DNA from: Alkalihalobacillus sp047302405
GTDB lineage: Bacteria > Bacillota > Bacilli > Bacillales > Bacillaceae_D
Assembly: GCF_047302405.1 (NCBI RefSeq)
Contig: NZ_CP154853.1
Coordinates: 3,596,001-3,660,000 of the forward strand
Direction: 5' to 3'
Length of the DNA stretch: 64,000 nucleotides
Below the pieces are notes generated by a model. The model was given only the letters and a program-made list of their open reading frames with translations. It was not told the origin of the DNA and made no database searches. Shown here one piece after another: positions 17,799-27,625 of this stretch. A program made the position numbers and the translations under genes. Numbering within the stretch: position 1 is the stretch's first letter; each line of letters opens with the position of its first letter.

Positions 17799-18434
17799 TT
17801 ATACTGGATAATGCTTTAAAAAATAAACAAGAGACTGTAATTCCACAGATAGGTCAATATGGTGAACTCTCACATAGTCAGGCACTGAGAGCCTAGCAGG
17901 TGTAAAGTTTAAAATCCCCTGTATTCCCGCTTCTACCAGCTTGTCCGCAATGTTTTGAGCAGCGTTAACAGGTACCGTTAAAATCGCCACTGTCACATCA
18001 TCAGGGAGCTTTTCCTTCAATGTGTCAAAATGGTGAATTGTAACGTCCCCCATCTCTTGACCAATCTTTTCTTCAACGACGTCAAAAGCCATGACAATTT
18101 GGGTGTTATTATTTTTCGAAAAGTTATAATGCAAAAACGCTGTCCCCAAATTTCCGACTCCGACTAAAATGACCTTCGTTAATTCATCTTGATTAAGCGT
18201 TTCCCTAAAAAAAGATAGTAGATAACTTACATTATATCCATAACCTTTTTTTCCTAACGCACCAAAATATGAAAAATCTCTCCGAATCGTGGCCGAGTCT
18301 ACCTTTACCGCTTCACTTAATTCAGTAGATGAAACTCTTTGCTTTCCAGAGGCCTGCAGATTCTCAAGAAACCGATAATATAAAGGCAACCGTTTTGCCG
18401 TCGCTTGAGGTATCTTTGTTTGCTCAGACTTCAT
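17799..18434 (-). CDS. rex: redox-sensing transcriptional repressor Rex
   Basis: A 211-residue NADH/NAD+-sensing repressor of fermentation and anaerobic respiration genes. A winged-helix DNA-binding domain (about 1-80, RVSSTELSEAVKVDSATIRRD) is followed by a Rossmann fold with VILVGVGNLGTAFLHY (GxGxxG, about residue 92) and a domain-swapped carboxyl helix. High NADH releases it from DNA. GGGAGGG precedes the start. It heads the rex-tatA-tatC stretch, as in B. subtilis (ydiH). Confidence 0.95.
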   Translation of the reverse strand: MKSEQTKIPQATAKRLPLYYRFLENLQASGKQRVSSTELSEAVKVDSATIRRDFSYFGALGKKGYGYNVSYLLSFFRETLNQDELTKVILVGVGNLGTAFLHYNFSKNNNTQIVMAFDVVEEKIGQEMGDVTIHHFDTLKEKLPDDVTVAILTVPVNAAQNIADKLVEAGIQGILNFTPARLSVPDYVRVHHIDLSVELQSLVYFLKHYPV

Positions 18435-18657
18435 AAGCAGCCCTCCCTTTTCTCTTACACCTTACCCCATACTTAACTTTGAAACATCCTTATTGTACAT
18501 CATTTTTCCTCTGATGTAACCACCTAGACTCAATAGTCAATAAGTTGTTGAAAGCGGCCATTTAAGCTACACTAATAAGTAGTTATTGTATTTTTCAACT
18601 TTATTCTACTTAGTAAAGGAACGATAAACAAAAGCGTTTTTTGGGAAGGGATCTTAA

Positions 18658-20580
18658 ATGATTATTTTACAATGTGTCAATATCTCAAAATCTTTTGGTG
18701 CTGAACCAATTTTATCAAATATAAAGCTAGAAGTACAAACTGGGGAAAGAATTGCCTTAGTTGGAAGGAACGGAGCCGGGAAATCAACTCTTTTAAAAAT
18801 AATCGCAGGACAGCTCTCATATGATGGTGGCGATATTATTAAACCTAAGGAAGTCGAACTCGGATATCTAGCCCAAGATACCGGCTTAGAATCAACCCTT
18901 TCCATTTGGGATGAAATGCTCACCGTATTTGCTCCATTGATTGAAATGGAACAAAAGCTGAGAACACTTGAGCAACAAATGTCCGATCCAAAGCTACAAC
19001 AAGATGAAATCGCCTACTCGAAAATTTTAAGTGAATACGATGAATTGCAAATTATCTTTAAAGATAAAGGTGGCTATCAATACGAGGCCGACATTCGTGG
19101 TGTGCTTTCGGGATTAAACTTCTCTTCTTTTCGTTATGATACGAAAATTTCAAACTTAAGTGGTGGACAAAAAACACGTTTAGCTTTAGGGAAACTTTTA
19201 TTAACAAAACCTGACTTATTAATTTTGGATGAACCAACCAACCATTTAGACATCGAGACGTTAACATGGCTCGAACAATACTTATCCAATTACAAAGGGG
19301 CTATCTTAATCGTCTCGCATGACCGTTACTTCTTAGACCAAGTCGTTGGACAAGTTGTGGAAATCTCACGAACGAAATCGACCAAGTTTCCAGGAAACTA
19401 CAGTGCTTATTTAGATGAAAAAGCGAAACGATATGAGCTAGAATTAAAACAATTCGAGAAACAACAAGAACAAATTGCTAAGCTTGAAGACTTTGTGCAA
19501 AGAAATATCGCACGGGCCTCAACAACCAAAAGAGCCCAAAGCCGTCGTAAACAACTCGGGCGAATCGACAAGCTCGACCGTCCAAGTGGCTCAGAAAAGT
19601 CAGCAAACTTTATCTTTGATATTGAAAAACAATCCGGAAATGAAGTATTACGTATTTCTGATTTAGAAGTTTGCTATGACAAGATGCCCATTTTCTCTGA
19701 ATTATCACTTGAAATCAATCGAGGGGAAAGTGTCGCTGTAGTTGGACCAAATGGGGCTGGGAAATCAACCTTGCTCAAGACGATTACAAAACAATTAAAA
19801 GAAACAAAGGGCACGATTAAATTAGGAAGTAATGTCAAGATTGGCTATTACGATCAGGAACAAGCAAAGCTGCATTCGAATAAACAAGTACTACATGAGC
19901 TTTGGGATGATTATTCTCATCATCCTGAAAAAGAAATTCGCACGGTGCTCGGAAACTTTTTATTTAGTGGCGACGATGTCCTTAAACCCGTCTCTAGCTT
20001 AAGTGGTGGGGAAAAAGCTCGACTTGCTTTAGCGAAACTAATGATGCAAAAAGCGAACTTTCTTATTTTAGATGAACCGACCAACCACTTAGACCTTGAT
20101 GCAAAAGAAGTGCTTGAATCCGCCCTCATTGATTACCCTGGCACCCTTCTTTTTGTTTCACATGACCGTTACTTTTTAAATCGGATTGCGACTCGAGTCA
20201 CTGAACTTGATTCTGGCACGGTCATCAGCTACCTCGGTGATTATGATTATTATATTGAAAAGAAAGCGGAAAATAAGGAACGTATTCGTTTGAAGGAAGC
20301 AGAAAATGCGACTGAGGAAAAACAGGCCAAAACGACTTCCTTTACTCGTGATAAAGAAGCCAAACGTCAAGAGCGACAAAGGCTAAGGCGTATTGAAGAA
20401 ATTGAAACAACGATCGAAAAGTTAGAAGTAGATATCACAGATAGCGAAGAGCTTCTATGCGACCCAGAAGTATACGCCGATCACGAAAAAGCTCTCGAAA
20501 TTCAAACCAAAATTGACAAAGCTAAAGCAGAAACCGAACAACTTATGGAAGAATGGGAAACATTACAAACCGAAAATTAA
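18658..20580 (+). CDS. ydiF: ABC-F family ATPase (YdiF-like)
   Basis: A 640-residue soluble tandem ATPase of the ABC-F group, which acts on ribosomes rather than as a transporter. Two nucleotide-binding domains carry Walker A GRNGAGKST (about residue 36) and GPNGAGKST (about 362), signatures LSGGQK and LSGGEK, and Walker B LLILDEPTNHLD and FLILDEPTNHLD. A basic linker between them (about 250-305, RASTTKRAQSRRKQL) is the family's P-site tRNA interaction motif region. The tail (about 540-640) is coiled coil. Its divergent position between the tsa cluster and rex matches B. subtilis. No membrane segments. Confidence 0.93.
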   Translation: MIILQCVNISKSFGAEPILSNIKLEVQTGERIALVGRNGAGKSTLLKIIAGQLSYDGGDIIKPKEVELGYLAQDTGLESTLSIWDEMLTVFAPLIEMEQKLRTLEQQMSDPKLQQDEIAYSKILSEYDELQIIFKDKGGYQYEADIRGVLSGLNFSSFRYDTKISNLSGGQKTRLALGKLLLTKPDLLILDEPTNHLDIETLTWLEQYLSNYKGAILIVSHDRYFLDQVVGQVVEISRTKSTKFPGNYSAYLDEKAKRYELELKQFEKQQEQIAKLEDFVQRNIARASTTKRAQSRRKQLGRIDKLDRPSGSEKSANFIFDIEKQSGNEVLRISDLEVCYDKMPIFSELSLEINRGESVAVVGPNGAGKSTLLKTITKQLKETKGTIKLGSNVKIGYYDQEQAKLHSNKQVLHELWDDYSHHPEKEIRTVLGNFLFSGDDVLKPVSSLSGGEKARLALAKLMMQKANFLILDEPTNHLDLDAKEVLESALIDYPGTLLFVSHDRYFLNRIATRVTELDSGTVISYLGDYDYYIEKKAENKERIRLKEAENATEEKQAKTTSFTRDKEAKRQERQRLRRIEEIETTIEKLEVDITDSEELLCDPEVYADHEKALEIQTKIDKAKAETEQLMEEWETLQTEN

Positions 20581-20582
20581 TT

Positions 20583-20636
20583 AAAAACCACCTTGAACAG
20601 TAGACATCGACTGCTAAAGGTGGTTTCTTTTCTTCT
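20583..20636. terminator. bidirectional terminator after the ABC-F gene
   Basis: AAACCACCTT/AAGGTGGTTT stem with an inner AGTA/TGCT pairing, then CTTTTCTTC, between convergent genes. Confidence 0.8.
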
Positions 20637-22856
20637 TTACGACGAACTTTCCGTTGGACTTTCCTTTTCTTTACGATAATCCAACTCAGGATTCATCGTC
20701 ACCTGAAAGTTTTCTAAAAGCCAATAACAATAAGAGGCAACAACACAAAACATCGAGGTTGCGGCCGCTACAACACCAGAATCATTTAATAATAGCAAAG
20801 CAATCGATGCGATCACTCCCGCTTGTAAAAAAAGCCTTTTTCTAACATCCAAAAATTGCTTTCTCGTTCTCCAGATCAGCACCGCGACAACGAGATAGCT
20901 CGTCGCAAAAAGCAACGTCCAATTGGAATGCCTTAAAATTTTATAATTCATCGATAGTTTTCTAATGATCATATCTTGAATATAAATAAAATCACCACTA
21001 AGTAACCGTTCAAAAGCTAATCCAATATGGCTTTGCACTCCTAACAATTGCATCATATACAATAGAGCGACTCCTCCAATTAGAGCCAAAAAGCCTGCCA
21101 TCCACAATGTTTTTGTCCGGATAGAGCCACTATACATCTTCATCACAAGTACAGCATAGGCAATTGCGGCCGATAATGTTCCACCTGCATTGGTCCCATA
21201 TGCTTGTGAAGCTAGGACAAATAGTAAAAATAGCAGCACAGTTGAAACAAGAAAGAGATCTCTTTTTTTCCGACTTAAAAAATGGACAAGCATCGCCATG
21301 ACCGCAATGATATAGACGCCGCCATACTCATTACCAATGCCATAATACCTCGCCCCAATAATGGGATCAAACCCCAAATAAGAACGTTGAATCAAGGTGC
21401 CTCCTGTTAAAACATCGACTGTAAGAGCGACAAAAACGAGTCCTGCGGCTACTGAAATAGGGGCTTTACAAAAGCGGTAAATAAGAAAACCTAATAACAT
21501 CGAGCAGCCGATTAAAAGTGCTAAGAAACCAACCTCATTTAAATAGCGACTGAAGGGAACCAATAAAAGGAAAAACAATAAAGAGCTCCAAGCCGCAAGC
21601 AAAGTCACCTTAACCCACATCAAAGCAAGTTGGTTTTTCCGTAAAAAAATAAACACAAAACCTGCCGCAAAAAGTAAGGCAACAAGACTTAATATAAAGA
21701 TAGAAAGTACCCGTGAACGCGTTTTAAATACTTGGACAATATGTTTTACTTCTGAAAAAAGCCCTTCATGAGACAGTTTTTCTGAACGCTCGATCACAAT
21801 CGGTTTGCCCGGTAACATCAAATCCTCTTGTGTCAATTTCAGTTGTGACAAAATCGTTGGAACAAAATCAATACTGCCTACTAAATAAGTTTGCCTTGTT
21901 GTTGGTGATGTTAAAAAGCCACCATCGTCCACCTCTTCCCCCCAATAAAAAACAGGGGCGAGCTGCTCTTTCCGTTGAAAAGAATCCGTGTCCATCATTG
22001 GTGCTAACAACCAAACGGAACCTTTCCCTCCATCAATCAATTCCTTCAAAAAATATTGTAAGCGATCTAATTGCCTCTCTTTTACAGCTTGATAATGGTT
22101 TGGTTTCATTTCCGCTTTTAATTGGTCTAGACGAAAAAGATCCCCCCATTCAATCACAAAAAAGGAACGATTCACTTCATTTCGCCGTTGATTTAACTCA
22201 TTCAGAATAAATTCTGTATCCATCTCCATCGCAAAAGGAGCATAACGATTGTCCTTCACAGCACTGGCTAATCCCCCATTTGTTTTCCCTTCGTTATCAA
22301 TGGTTAACAGCGAACCGTACCTTATTTTGTTATCGATCGTATCGCTATGCCCCAAAACAAATCGTTCTACATTATCTTCTTTTAATATTTGTCCAAGTTG
22401 ACCTATTTGTGCACGGTAAGATGTGTTTGCATTAATCGTTTTCAGTTTATAAAACAAGGGATGTAATAACACACCCGACGCTTCCAAACCTTCTTCTCCT
22501 ATTACTTGCAACATCACTTCTTCTAATGGAACGTCTTGAATGGTTTCATCTTCTTCATATGCATTCCACATATCCACACCTTTTGCCTTCGCTCCCGTAG
22601 CAAGTGTGACCATATTATTCAAATATTGATAAGCACCATCTGGTCGAACATTCATCGCCCCGATACTCGCTTTAGTCCATAAAAAAGGTTCCTCTTCCTT
22701 TTCAATTAATGCTTTGGCATCCTCAAATGAAAAGTGTGGAACTATGACTATAGTATGATGTTCGGAAGCGGACAGGTCAGTCGTTGAAGCTTCACCAACC
22801 GAAATAACAATAAAAAAGAAAAAAAGAATAAGCGGGATTATTTTTTTCAAAAACAT
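20637..22856 (-). CDS. large membrane protein with extracytoplasmic phosphatase-like domain
   Basis: A 739-residue protein I cannot name. A signal-type segment (1-23) leads an extracytoplasmic half (about 25-380) with features seen in alkaline-phosphatase-superfamily proteins, such as TIVIVPHFSFEDA near the start and a VDFVPTILSQL motif late in the domain. The second half (about 390-710) is hydrophobic, with roughly ten membrane segments and a GARYYGIGNEYGGVYI loop. The metal-ligand set is not obvious, so enzymatic activity is uncertain. It lies alone between the ABC-F gene and a DnaA-box cluster. Paralogues with this layout are common in Bacillales. Confidence 0.75.
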   Translation of the reverse strand: MFLKKIIPLILFFFFIVISVGEASTTDLSASEHHTIVIVPHFSFEDAKALIEKEEEPFLWTKASIGAMNVRPDGAYQYLNNMVTLATGAKAKGVDMWNAYEEDETIQDVPLEEVMLQVIGEEGLEASGVLLHPLFYKLKTINANTSYRAQIGQLGQILKEDNVERFVLGHSDTIDNKIRYGSLLTIDNEGKTNGGLASAVKDNRYAPFAMEMDTEFILNELNQRRNEVNRSFFVIEWGDLFRLDQLKAEMKPNHYQAVKERQLDRLQYFLKELIDGGKGSVWLLAPMMDTDSFQRKEQLAPVFYWGEEVDDGGFLTSPTTRQTYLVGSIDFVPTILSQLKLTQEDLMLPGKPIVIERSEKLSHEGLFSEVKHIVQVFKTRSRVLSIFILSLVALLFAAGFVFIFLRKNQLALMWVKVTLLAAWSSLLFFLLLVPFSRYLNEVGFLALLIGCSMLLGFLIYRFCKAPISVAAGLVFVALTVDVLTGGTLIQRSYLGFDPIIGARYYGIGNEYGGVYIIAVMAMLVHFLSRKKRDLFLVSTVLLFLLFVLASQAYGTNAGGTLSAAIAYAVLVMKMYSGSIRTKTLWMAGFLALIGGVALLYMMQLLGVQSHIGLAFERLLSGDFIYIQDMIIRKLSMNYKILRHSNWTLLFATSYLVVAVLIWRTRKQFLDVRKRLFLQAGVIASIALLLLNDSGVVAAATSMFCVVASYCYWLLENFQVTMNPELDYRKEKESPTESSS

Positions 22857-22883
22857 ACGTTCTACCTTTCAATATTTTCTGAC

Positions 22884-23069
22884 ATATCCACACTACCCAC
22901 AACTTTATACACAGGACAAATCCTATTACTATCATACTTTTTATAATAATCCACGATCACCCCATAGTTATCCACAAATTCAGTTAACCACAGTTAAGCT
23001 CTTTTTAAATCAGTAGTTTTTTTATGTTATCCACATTATCCACAGTTTTGTTAACAACTTTTGTGCACA
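22884..23069. promoter_or_regulatory. DnaA-box cluster near tsaD
   Basis: Four perfect matches to TTATNCACA on the plus strand at 22905-22913, 22968-22976, 23027-23035 and 23036-23044, the last two directly adjacent. One-mismatch boxes lie at 22884-22892, 22984-22992 and 23061-23069. Chance would give very few in 200 bp. B. subtilis is known to have a DnaA-bound cluster beside gcp (tsaD), among the clusters that help restrain replication initiation. Confidence 0.85.
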
Positions 23070-23282
23070 ACTTTTTTGACTATAAGACTGGGTCTTTTCT
23101 CTTTAGTATGACTCAATTTCTGCCATCTTATGTAAGAAAACTTGTTTTAAAAGACTATTTTTAAAAGAATTGTTACTACCAACATATAAAAGGGGTTTTT
23201 TTACTATTCTAAAGTATCATTAGGAATAGCCGAGCTTCTTCTTTCGTCATTCCTTTCTTTACTGATTCCATCATTACAAATG

Positions 23283-23347
23283 ACAAAAAAACCGCTCTTT
23301 TGAAAAATGGTTTTTTTGCACAACCATTTAAAAAGAACGGTTTTTTA
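23283..23347 (-). terminator. terminator of the thiL-tsaD operon
   Basis: Read leftward, AAAAAACCGTTCTTTT pairs with AAAAGAGCGGTTTTTT around an inner AATGGTT/AACCATT stem. It ends in a T run, 17 bases after the tsaD stop. Confidence 0.8.
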
Positions 23348-23363
23348 ACTTCAAGGCTCATTT

Positions 23364-24383
23364 TTATTGACTTTCTAAATCTAATCCAGGATTGCCATTT
23401 AAGGCATAATCACTAAATTGCTGACGTTTGAACTTCACGCTTGCTGCAGCTCCAATCATCGCGGCGTTATCCGTACATAATGAGAGTGGTGGAATGATTA
23501 ATTCAACTTCCGAATCGGAAAATGTAGTCTCTAACTCGTTTCTAAGTCCACTATTAGCTGCCACCCCACCTGCTAACAAAAGCTGTTTTACTGGATAATT
23601 TCCTGTTGCTCTTTTTGTTTTCGTCACAAGGACATCGATTACACTTTCCTGAAAACCACGAGCAACATTTGCTGGATTTACTTCTCTTCCTTTTTGTTTC
23701 TCATTATGAACGGTATTAATAACCGCCGATTTTAAGCCACTAAAGCTAAAATCATAGGAATCTGGCTCAAGCCAAGCTCGCGGTAACTCAACCGCCTGTT
23801 CACCTTCAGCTGCTAAACGATCAATATGCGGACCACCTGGATACGGTAATCCTAACGTCCTAGCGACTTTATCATAGGCTTCACCGACGGCATCATCCCT
23901 TGTTTCGCCAATGATTTCAAATTGACCTTCTGACTCCATATAGACGAGCTCTGTATGCCCACCTGAGACGACAAGAGTAAGTAGGGGATATTGGAGCTCT
24001 TTTACTAACTGATTCGCATAGATATGACCGGCAATATGATGGACACCGATAAGTGGCAGTTGATGAGCAAACGCAATCGCCTTTGCCGCATGAACTCCAA
24101 CTAATAAAGCCCCCACTAGTCCTGGACCCTCTGTAACCGCAACAGCAGATAAATCTTCAAATTGGACGTCAGCCTCTGACATCGCTTCTTCAATAATTAA
24201 AGTGATTTGTTCCACATGATGTCTTGACGCTACTTCTGGCACAACACCACCAAAACGTTTATGACTTTCAATTTGCGAGGAGACGACATTACTTAAAATC
24301 GTATCCCCATTTTCAATCACAGCTGCTGAAGTTTCATCACAGCTCGTTTCTATCGCTAAGATTAGTTCCCGTTCTTTTATCAT
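23364..24383 (-). CDS. tsaD: tRNA t6A threonylcarbamoyltransferase TsaD
   Basis: A 339-residue ASKHA-fold catalytic subunit that transfers the threonylcarbamoyl group to A37 of tRNAs reading ANN codons, with TsaB and TsaE. It begins MIKERELILAIETSCDETSAA and contains the iron-binding HHIAGHIYANQL motif (about residue 112), VVSGGHTELV and LLLAGGVAANSGLR. I prefer the ATG at 24383, which overlaps the rimI stop in an ATGA, over a GTG four codons upstream. Last gene of thiL-tsaE-tsaB-rimI-tsaD; a DnaA-box cluster follows. Confidence 0.96.
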   Translation of the reverse strand: MIKERELILAIETSCDETSAAVIENGDTILSNVVSSQIESHKRFGGVVPEVASRHHVEQITLIIEEAMSEADVQFEDLSAVAVTEGPGLVGALLVGVHAAKAIAFAHQLPLIGVHHIAGHIYANQLVKELQYPLLTLVVSGGHTELVYMESEGQFEIIGETRDDAVGEAYDKVARTLGLPYPGGPHIDRLAAEGEQAVELPRAWLEPDSYDFSFSGLKSAVINTVHNEKQKGREVNPANVARGFQESVIDVLVTKTKRATGNYPVKQLLLAGGVAANSGLRNELETTFSDSEVELIIPPLSLCTDNAAMIGAAASVKFKRQQFSDYALNGNPGLDLESQ

Positions 24384-24835
24384 AATTTCACCCACATCAC
24401 TAATGCATCTTCTTGATTATCTGCATAATAATTTTTTCGAATTCCACCTGGCTGAAAGCCTAATTTTTTATATAAATTTTGTGCGACGATATTGGACAAA
24501 CGAACTTCAAGAGAGATACGATTCGCCCCCATCAACTTCGAAAAACTCAGGGCATAGTCAAGCAATTCCTCGCCGTATCCATGACCACGAAAATCAGAAT
24601 GGACGGCAATATTCGTTACTTGAGCTTCTTCTGTTATAATCCAAACCCCACAATAACCAACAAGCTTGTCGTCTTTTTCATATACTAAATAGTGAGCAAA
24701 TTTATTCACCTCTAGCTCCTGCTCAAAAACCTCATGTGTCCATGGCGTTGTAAAAGCATTTTGTTCCACTTCTACAATTTTTTCAATGTCATCCTTTGTC
24801 ATAAAGCGTATTGATGCTTTATTTTGTTCAATCAT
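24380..24835 (-). CDS. rimI: ribosomal protein S18 alanine N-acetyltransferase RimI
   Basis: A 151-residue GNAT acetyltransferase. It begins with KASIRFMTKDDIEKIVEVEQ, has the acetyl-CoA loop HSDFRGHGYGEELL (about residue 80), and carries LSNIVAQNLYKKLGFQPGGIRKNYY at the end. The length and the place between tsaB and tsaD are the standard arrangement. GAGGGG lies before the ATG. It overlaps both neighbours by a few bases, indicating translational coupling. Confidence 0.93.
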   Translation of the reverse strand: MIEQNKASIRFMTKDDIEKIVEVEQNAFTTPWTHEVFEQELEVNKFAHYLVYEKDDKLVGYCGVWIITEEAQVTNIAVHSDFRGHGYGEELLDYALSFSKLMGANRISLEVRLSNIVAQNLYKKLGFQPGGIRKNYYADNQEDALVMWVKL

Positions 24836-25538
24836 GGCTTTTCCCCTCTTGCGCAGCTTTCCATTTCGCTTCTGCTTCAGCTAATTGCAAGTATTGCGGT
24901 GTTACGACGTGAACATCCGCCTCAACTTCTTTCTTTTGACCGAGTAAACCCAATTCTGTTGGCCTTGGTAATTGAACCGACACTGGCGCAAAATTCGCCT
25001 TATCACCAAGAGCCTCAACAATTACATCTCGGTGTAATTCCACATCTTGTCCGACAAAAAGAACAGAGTCCCCCTCTGCTTTTAGAACATTAAGCCAATC
25101 ACTTAACAAAACAAGCTTGTCCGAGCCAAGTGGTTTTACCTCATCTTCATACGCTTCATAAAGTCCCGTATACACTTGACCTCTTCTCGCATCAATTAAC
25201 GGAACAATCTTATCTGGATAAAACCTCCCCGCTTGTGCCATAACCTCAATACTAGACACCATCACGAGCGGAATATTTAATGACCATGCTAATGTTTTCG
25301 CTGTTGTGACACCAATTCGAACCCCTGTATAAGAGCCTGGCCCATTCGCGACAACGATCCGTTCTAGCTCTTTAGGTGCAACTTTCAACTCTTCCATTAA
25401 CTTTGAAATAGCTGGCATTAAACGTAATGCATGATTTTTTTTGCTATTGGTCACAATCTCTCCTAGTACACGCTCACCGTCCATAATAGCGACTCCTAGG
25501 ACAAATGATGATGTATCAATCGCTAATACTTTACTCAT
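24828..25538 (-). CDS. tsaB: tRNA t6A biosynthesis protein TsaB
   Basis: A 236-residue ASKHA-fold partner that scaffolds TsaD and TsaE in t6A synthesis. It starts KVLAIDTSSFVLGVAIMDGE and carries the family signature VVANGPGSYTGVRIGVTTAK (about residue 63), followed by PLIDARRGQVYTGLY. It lacks the TsaD metal motif, as TsaB proteins do. Overlaps tsaE by four bases and rimI by eight in one operon. Confidence 0.94.
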   Translation of the reverse strand: MSKVLAIDTSSFVLGVAIMDGERVLGEIVTNSKKNHALRLMPAISKLMEELKVAPKELERIVVANGPGSYTGVRIGVTTAKTLAWSLNIPLVMVSSIEVMAQAGRFYPDKIVPLIDARRGQVYTGLYEAYEDEVKPLGSDKLVLLSDWLNVLKAEGDSVLFVGQDVELHRDVIVEALGDKANFAPVSVQLPRPTELGLLGQKKEVEADVHVVTPQYLQLAEAEAKWKAAQEGKSHD

Positions 25539-25990
25539 ACAATGATCTCCTCACATAATTGCTCAAGCTCCGCCCCAATCGGACGAATTACTATTTTTCG
25601 TTCTGTATCTCCTACACGGAAAATCTCAACCTCTAAACGCTCTTTTGGCAGTTGCTCTTGAATTCGGCTCGCCCATTCAACAACGGTAAGTCCTTCCCCA
25701 TAAAAATACTCATCTAACCCTATATCTTCTCTGCTATTATCTAGTCGATAGACATCCATATGATAAAGAGGCATACTCCCCTTATATTCCTTTATAATCG
25801 TAAAAGTCGGGCTATTTACAACTCTTTTAACACCAAGTCCTTTGGCTAACCCTTTCGTAAAATGGGTTTTTCCTGCCCCTAAGTCCCCTTCTAATGTAAG
25901 GACCGTTCCTGGTTTCAAATGCTGTCCTAGTCTTGTCGCAAAGTCCATCGTTTCTTCCGGTGAACTTGTCCTCTTCATATATTCATTCAT
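25535..25990 (-). CDS. tsaE: tRNA t6A biosynthesis ATPase TsaE
   Basis: A 151-residue P-loop ATPase required for turnover of the t6A complex. Walker A is in EGDLGAGKTHFTKGLAKGLG (about residue 33), followed by VNSPTFTIIKEY and the HMDVYRLD motif. I use the ATG at 25990, eight bases inside the end of thiL and preceded by AAAAGGTG; a GTG three codons upstream overlaps that site and is less likely. Part of the thiL-tsaE-tsaB-rimI-tsaD operon. Confidence 0.94.
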   Translation of the reverse strand: MNEYMKRTSSPEETMDFATRLGQHLKPGTVLTLEGDLGAGKTHFTKGLAKGLGVKRVVNSPTFTIIKEYKGSMPLYHMDVYRLDNSREDIGLDEYFYGEGLTVVEWASRIQEQLPKERLEVEIFRVGDTERKIVIRPIGAELEQLCEEIIV

Positions 25991-26987
25991 TTTTATCACC
26001 TTTTTGAAAATGGTTATAACCTTTTCGATCCAGTTTACCCTTTTTATCGTGATCCTTTAACCAAACTTCTGGTTTTCCCTCATAAACTTTACCAATTGCT
26101 GTTAATTGTATTCCTTTTTCTTCAAACAGTTGTGCCAACTTTGGAAATGTCGTTTCCGAGGTTGTTCCGATCAGTTGAAAGTCTTCCCCGCCAAATAAGG
26201 CCCACTCCAGAGCTTGTTCTCTCGTTTTGTAACTAGTTGTTAATTGAATCGGCAAGCACTGAGCATCAATTTCAATCATCACCTGACTTGCGGTCGCTAA
26301 TTCATTCACTTCACTTGCAACCCCATCACTAACATCATTTAAAGCGACTCGTTCATTGATTTCAGCGAAAATTCGCCCCGCTTCAATTTGCGGTTTTGGC
26401 TCTTGATGAATTTTGACTAATTTCATTTCTTCTTCTGTATAAGGGCCTTCTAATCCCATTTCATTTAAGAGGTCAAGTCCCGCAGCGGAGACCCCAACTT
26501 CACCAGTTAAAAAAACGATATCTCCAGGTTTAGCCACGCTTCTTAAAAGCATTCGCCCTTGTTCCACTTCACCTGTAGTCGTAATCGTTAACACGAGTCC
26601 CGAGTTTGTCGAAACCGTATCTCCACCAATTAAATCAACATCATATCGGTCCGCTAATTCCTTCATTCCTAGATAAATTTCTTGCAACTCCTCTTCATTC
26701 CATGTAGACGGAACCGCAATGGAAACGACAAAATACCGCGGAATCGCTCCCATCGCCGCAAGATCACTCAAATTAATCGCAAGCACTTTACGACCAATTT
26801 GATAAGGAGTTAATGTGTCCTTCCGAAAATGAATTCCCTCAACCATCGTATCGACACAAATGACTTGATTAAAGCCATCAGTCGCCTGATACATTGCCGC
26901 ATCATCACCAATCCCAACGACTAGCCCATGTTGTTTTGTTCCTTTAGGTGTCACACTATCAATAAAAGCAAATTCATCATCCATCAT
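25983..26987 (-). CDS. thiL: thiamine-monophosphate kinase ThiL
   Basis: A 334-residue kinase making thiamine diphosphate from the monophosphate, the last step of cofactor synthesis. PurM-like fold: VVGIGDDAAMYQ near residue 25, VCVDTMVEGIHF, KVLAINLSDLAAMGA, and DLIGGDTVS (ATP/Mg aspartates) are all present, with ALNDVSDGV later. TAGGAGG precedes two adjacent ATG codons; either could start. It leads the operon with the tsa genes. No TPP riboswitch is recognisable upstream. Confidence 0.95.
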   Translation of the reverse strand: MMDDEFAFIDSVTPKGTKQHGLVVGIGDDAAMYQATDGFNQVICVDTMVEGIHFRKDTLTPYQIGRKVLAINLSDLAAMGAIPRYFVVSIAVPSTWNEEELQEIYLGMKELADRYDVDLIGGDTVSTNSGLVLTITTTGEVEQGRMLLRSVAKPGDIVFLTGEVGVSAAGLDLLNEMGLEGPYTEEEMKLVKIHQEPKPQIEAGRIFAEINERVALNDVSDGVASEVNELATASQVMIEIDAQCLPIQLTTSYKTREQALEWALFGGEDFQLIGTTSETTFPKLAQLFEEKGIQLTAIGKVYEGKPEVWLKDHDKKGKLDRKGYNHFQKGDKNE

Positions 26988-27321
26988 CCATTCCTCCTAC
27001 ATACAGCTAATACCGAAGCAAATTCATCTCTCAACAGTTTAGCCGATTTTTTGCAGGAATCCTAGTTCAAAGAGTTAATCTACCCAGAATAATTCTTTCT
27101 GTGACACTTTGGCTTTTTTATTGCCTATAAAGAATGATATGCACTGAAATTTTGGATTTTTCGGGTTTTCATTTCCTATTACGCATGATTCACATCGATT
27201 TTCTACTCACTGCCATTGTAAATTCGTTCTAATATAGCACTTAAACGACGGCATTCAAACTGACCTCCTTGCCTCCCACTCTTCTCCACTACAAGTTATC
27301 CTTTTCTATTTTGCACATAAT
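26988..27321. other. region between thiL and the tRNA-fMet terminator
   Basis: About 330 bp holding the thiL-operon promoter region. It is AT-rich, with no open frame of note. I searched for a THI-box or a clear -35/-10 pair and found nothing convincing. Confidence 0.4.
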
Positions 27322-27356
27322 AAAAAATCGAAACAGGCTACTGTTTCGATTTTTTA
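27322..27356 (-). terminator. terminator of the 5S-tRNA-fMet unit
   Basis: Perfect stem AAAAATCGAAACA / TGTTTCGATTTTT with a six-base loop and a T run on either strand, seven bases past the tRNA. Confidence 0.9.
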
Positions 27357-27362
27357 TGGTAT

Positions 27363-27450
<88 letters not shown>

Positions 27451-27556
27451 TGGATGATGTTTTCTCATTGATGAGGACATCTTCCTCTTCTAGCTTATGC
27501 TTCGAAGTTTGCTGCGTCGATGTTACTCGGAGATTACTCATTGATGTAATGCTCGT

Positions 27557-27585
27557 TGCTCCACCCCGCGACGTTATAAAGTTAA
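27557..27585. repeat. direct repeat of tRNA-fMet 5' end, stray copy
   Basis: Twenty-nine bases identical to 27422-27450, i.e. the first 14 nt of the tRNA and its leader without the rest of the gene. This looks like the remnant of a tandem tRNA duplication. Confidence 0.8.
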
Positions 27586-27625
27586 GATACCCAATCATCT
27601 GGATATTATGTATGTATCAAATATA

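Noticed and set aside
26988..27321. TPP riboswitch before thiL
   Set aside because: No THI-box core sequence on the minus strand.
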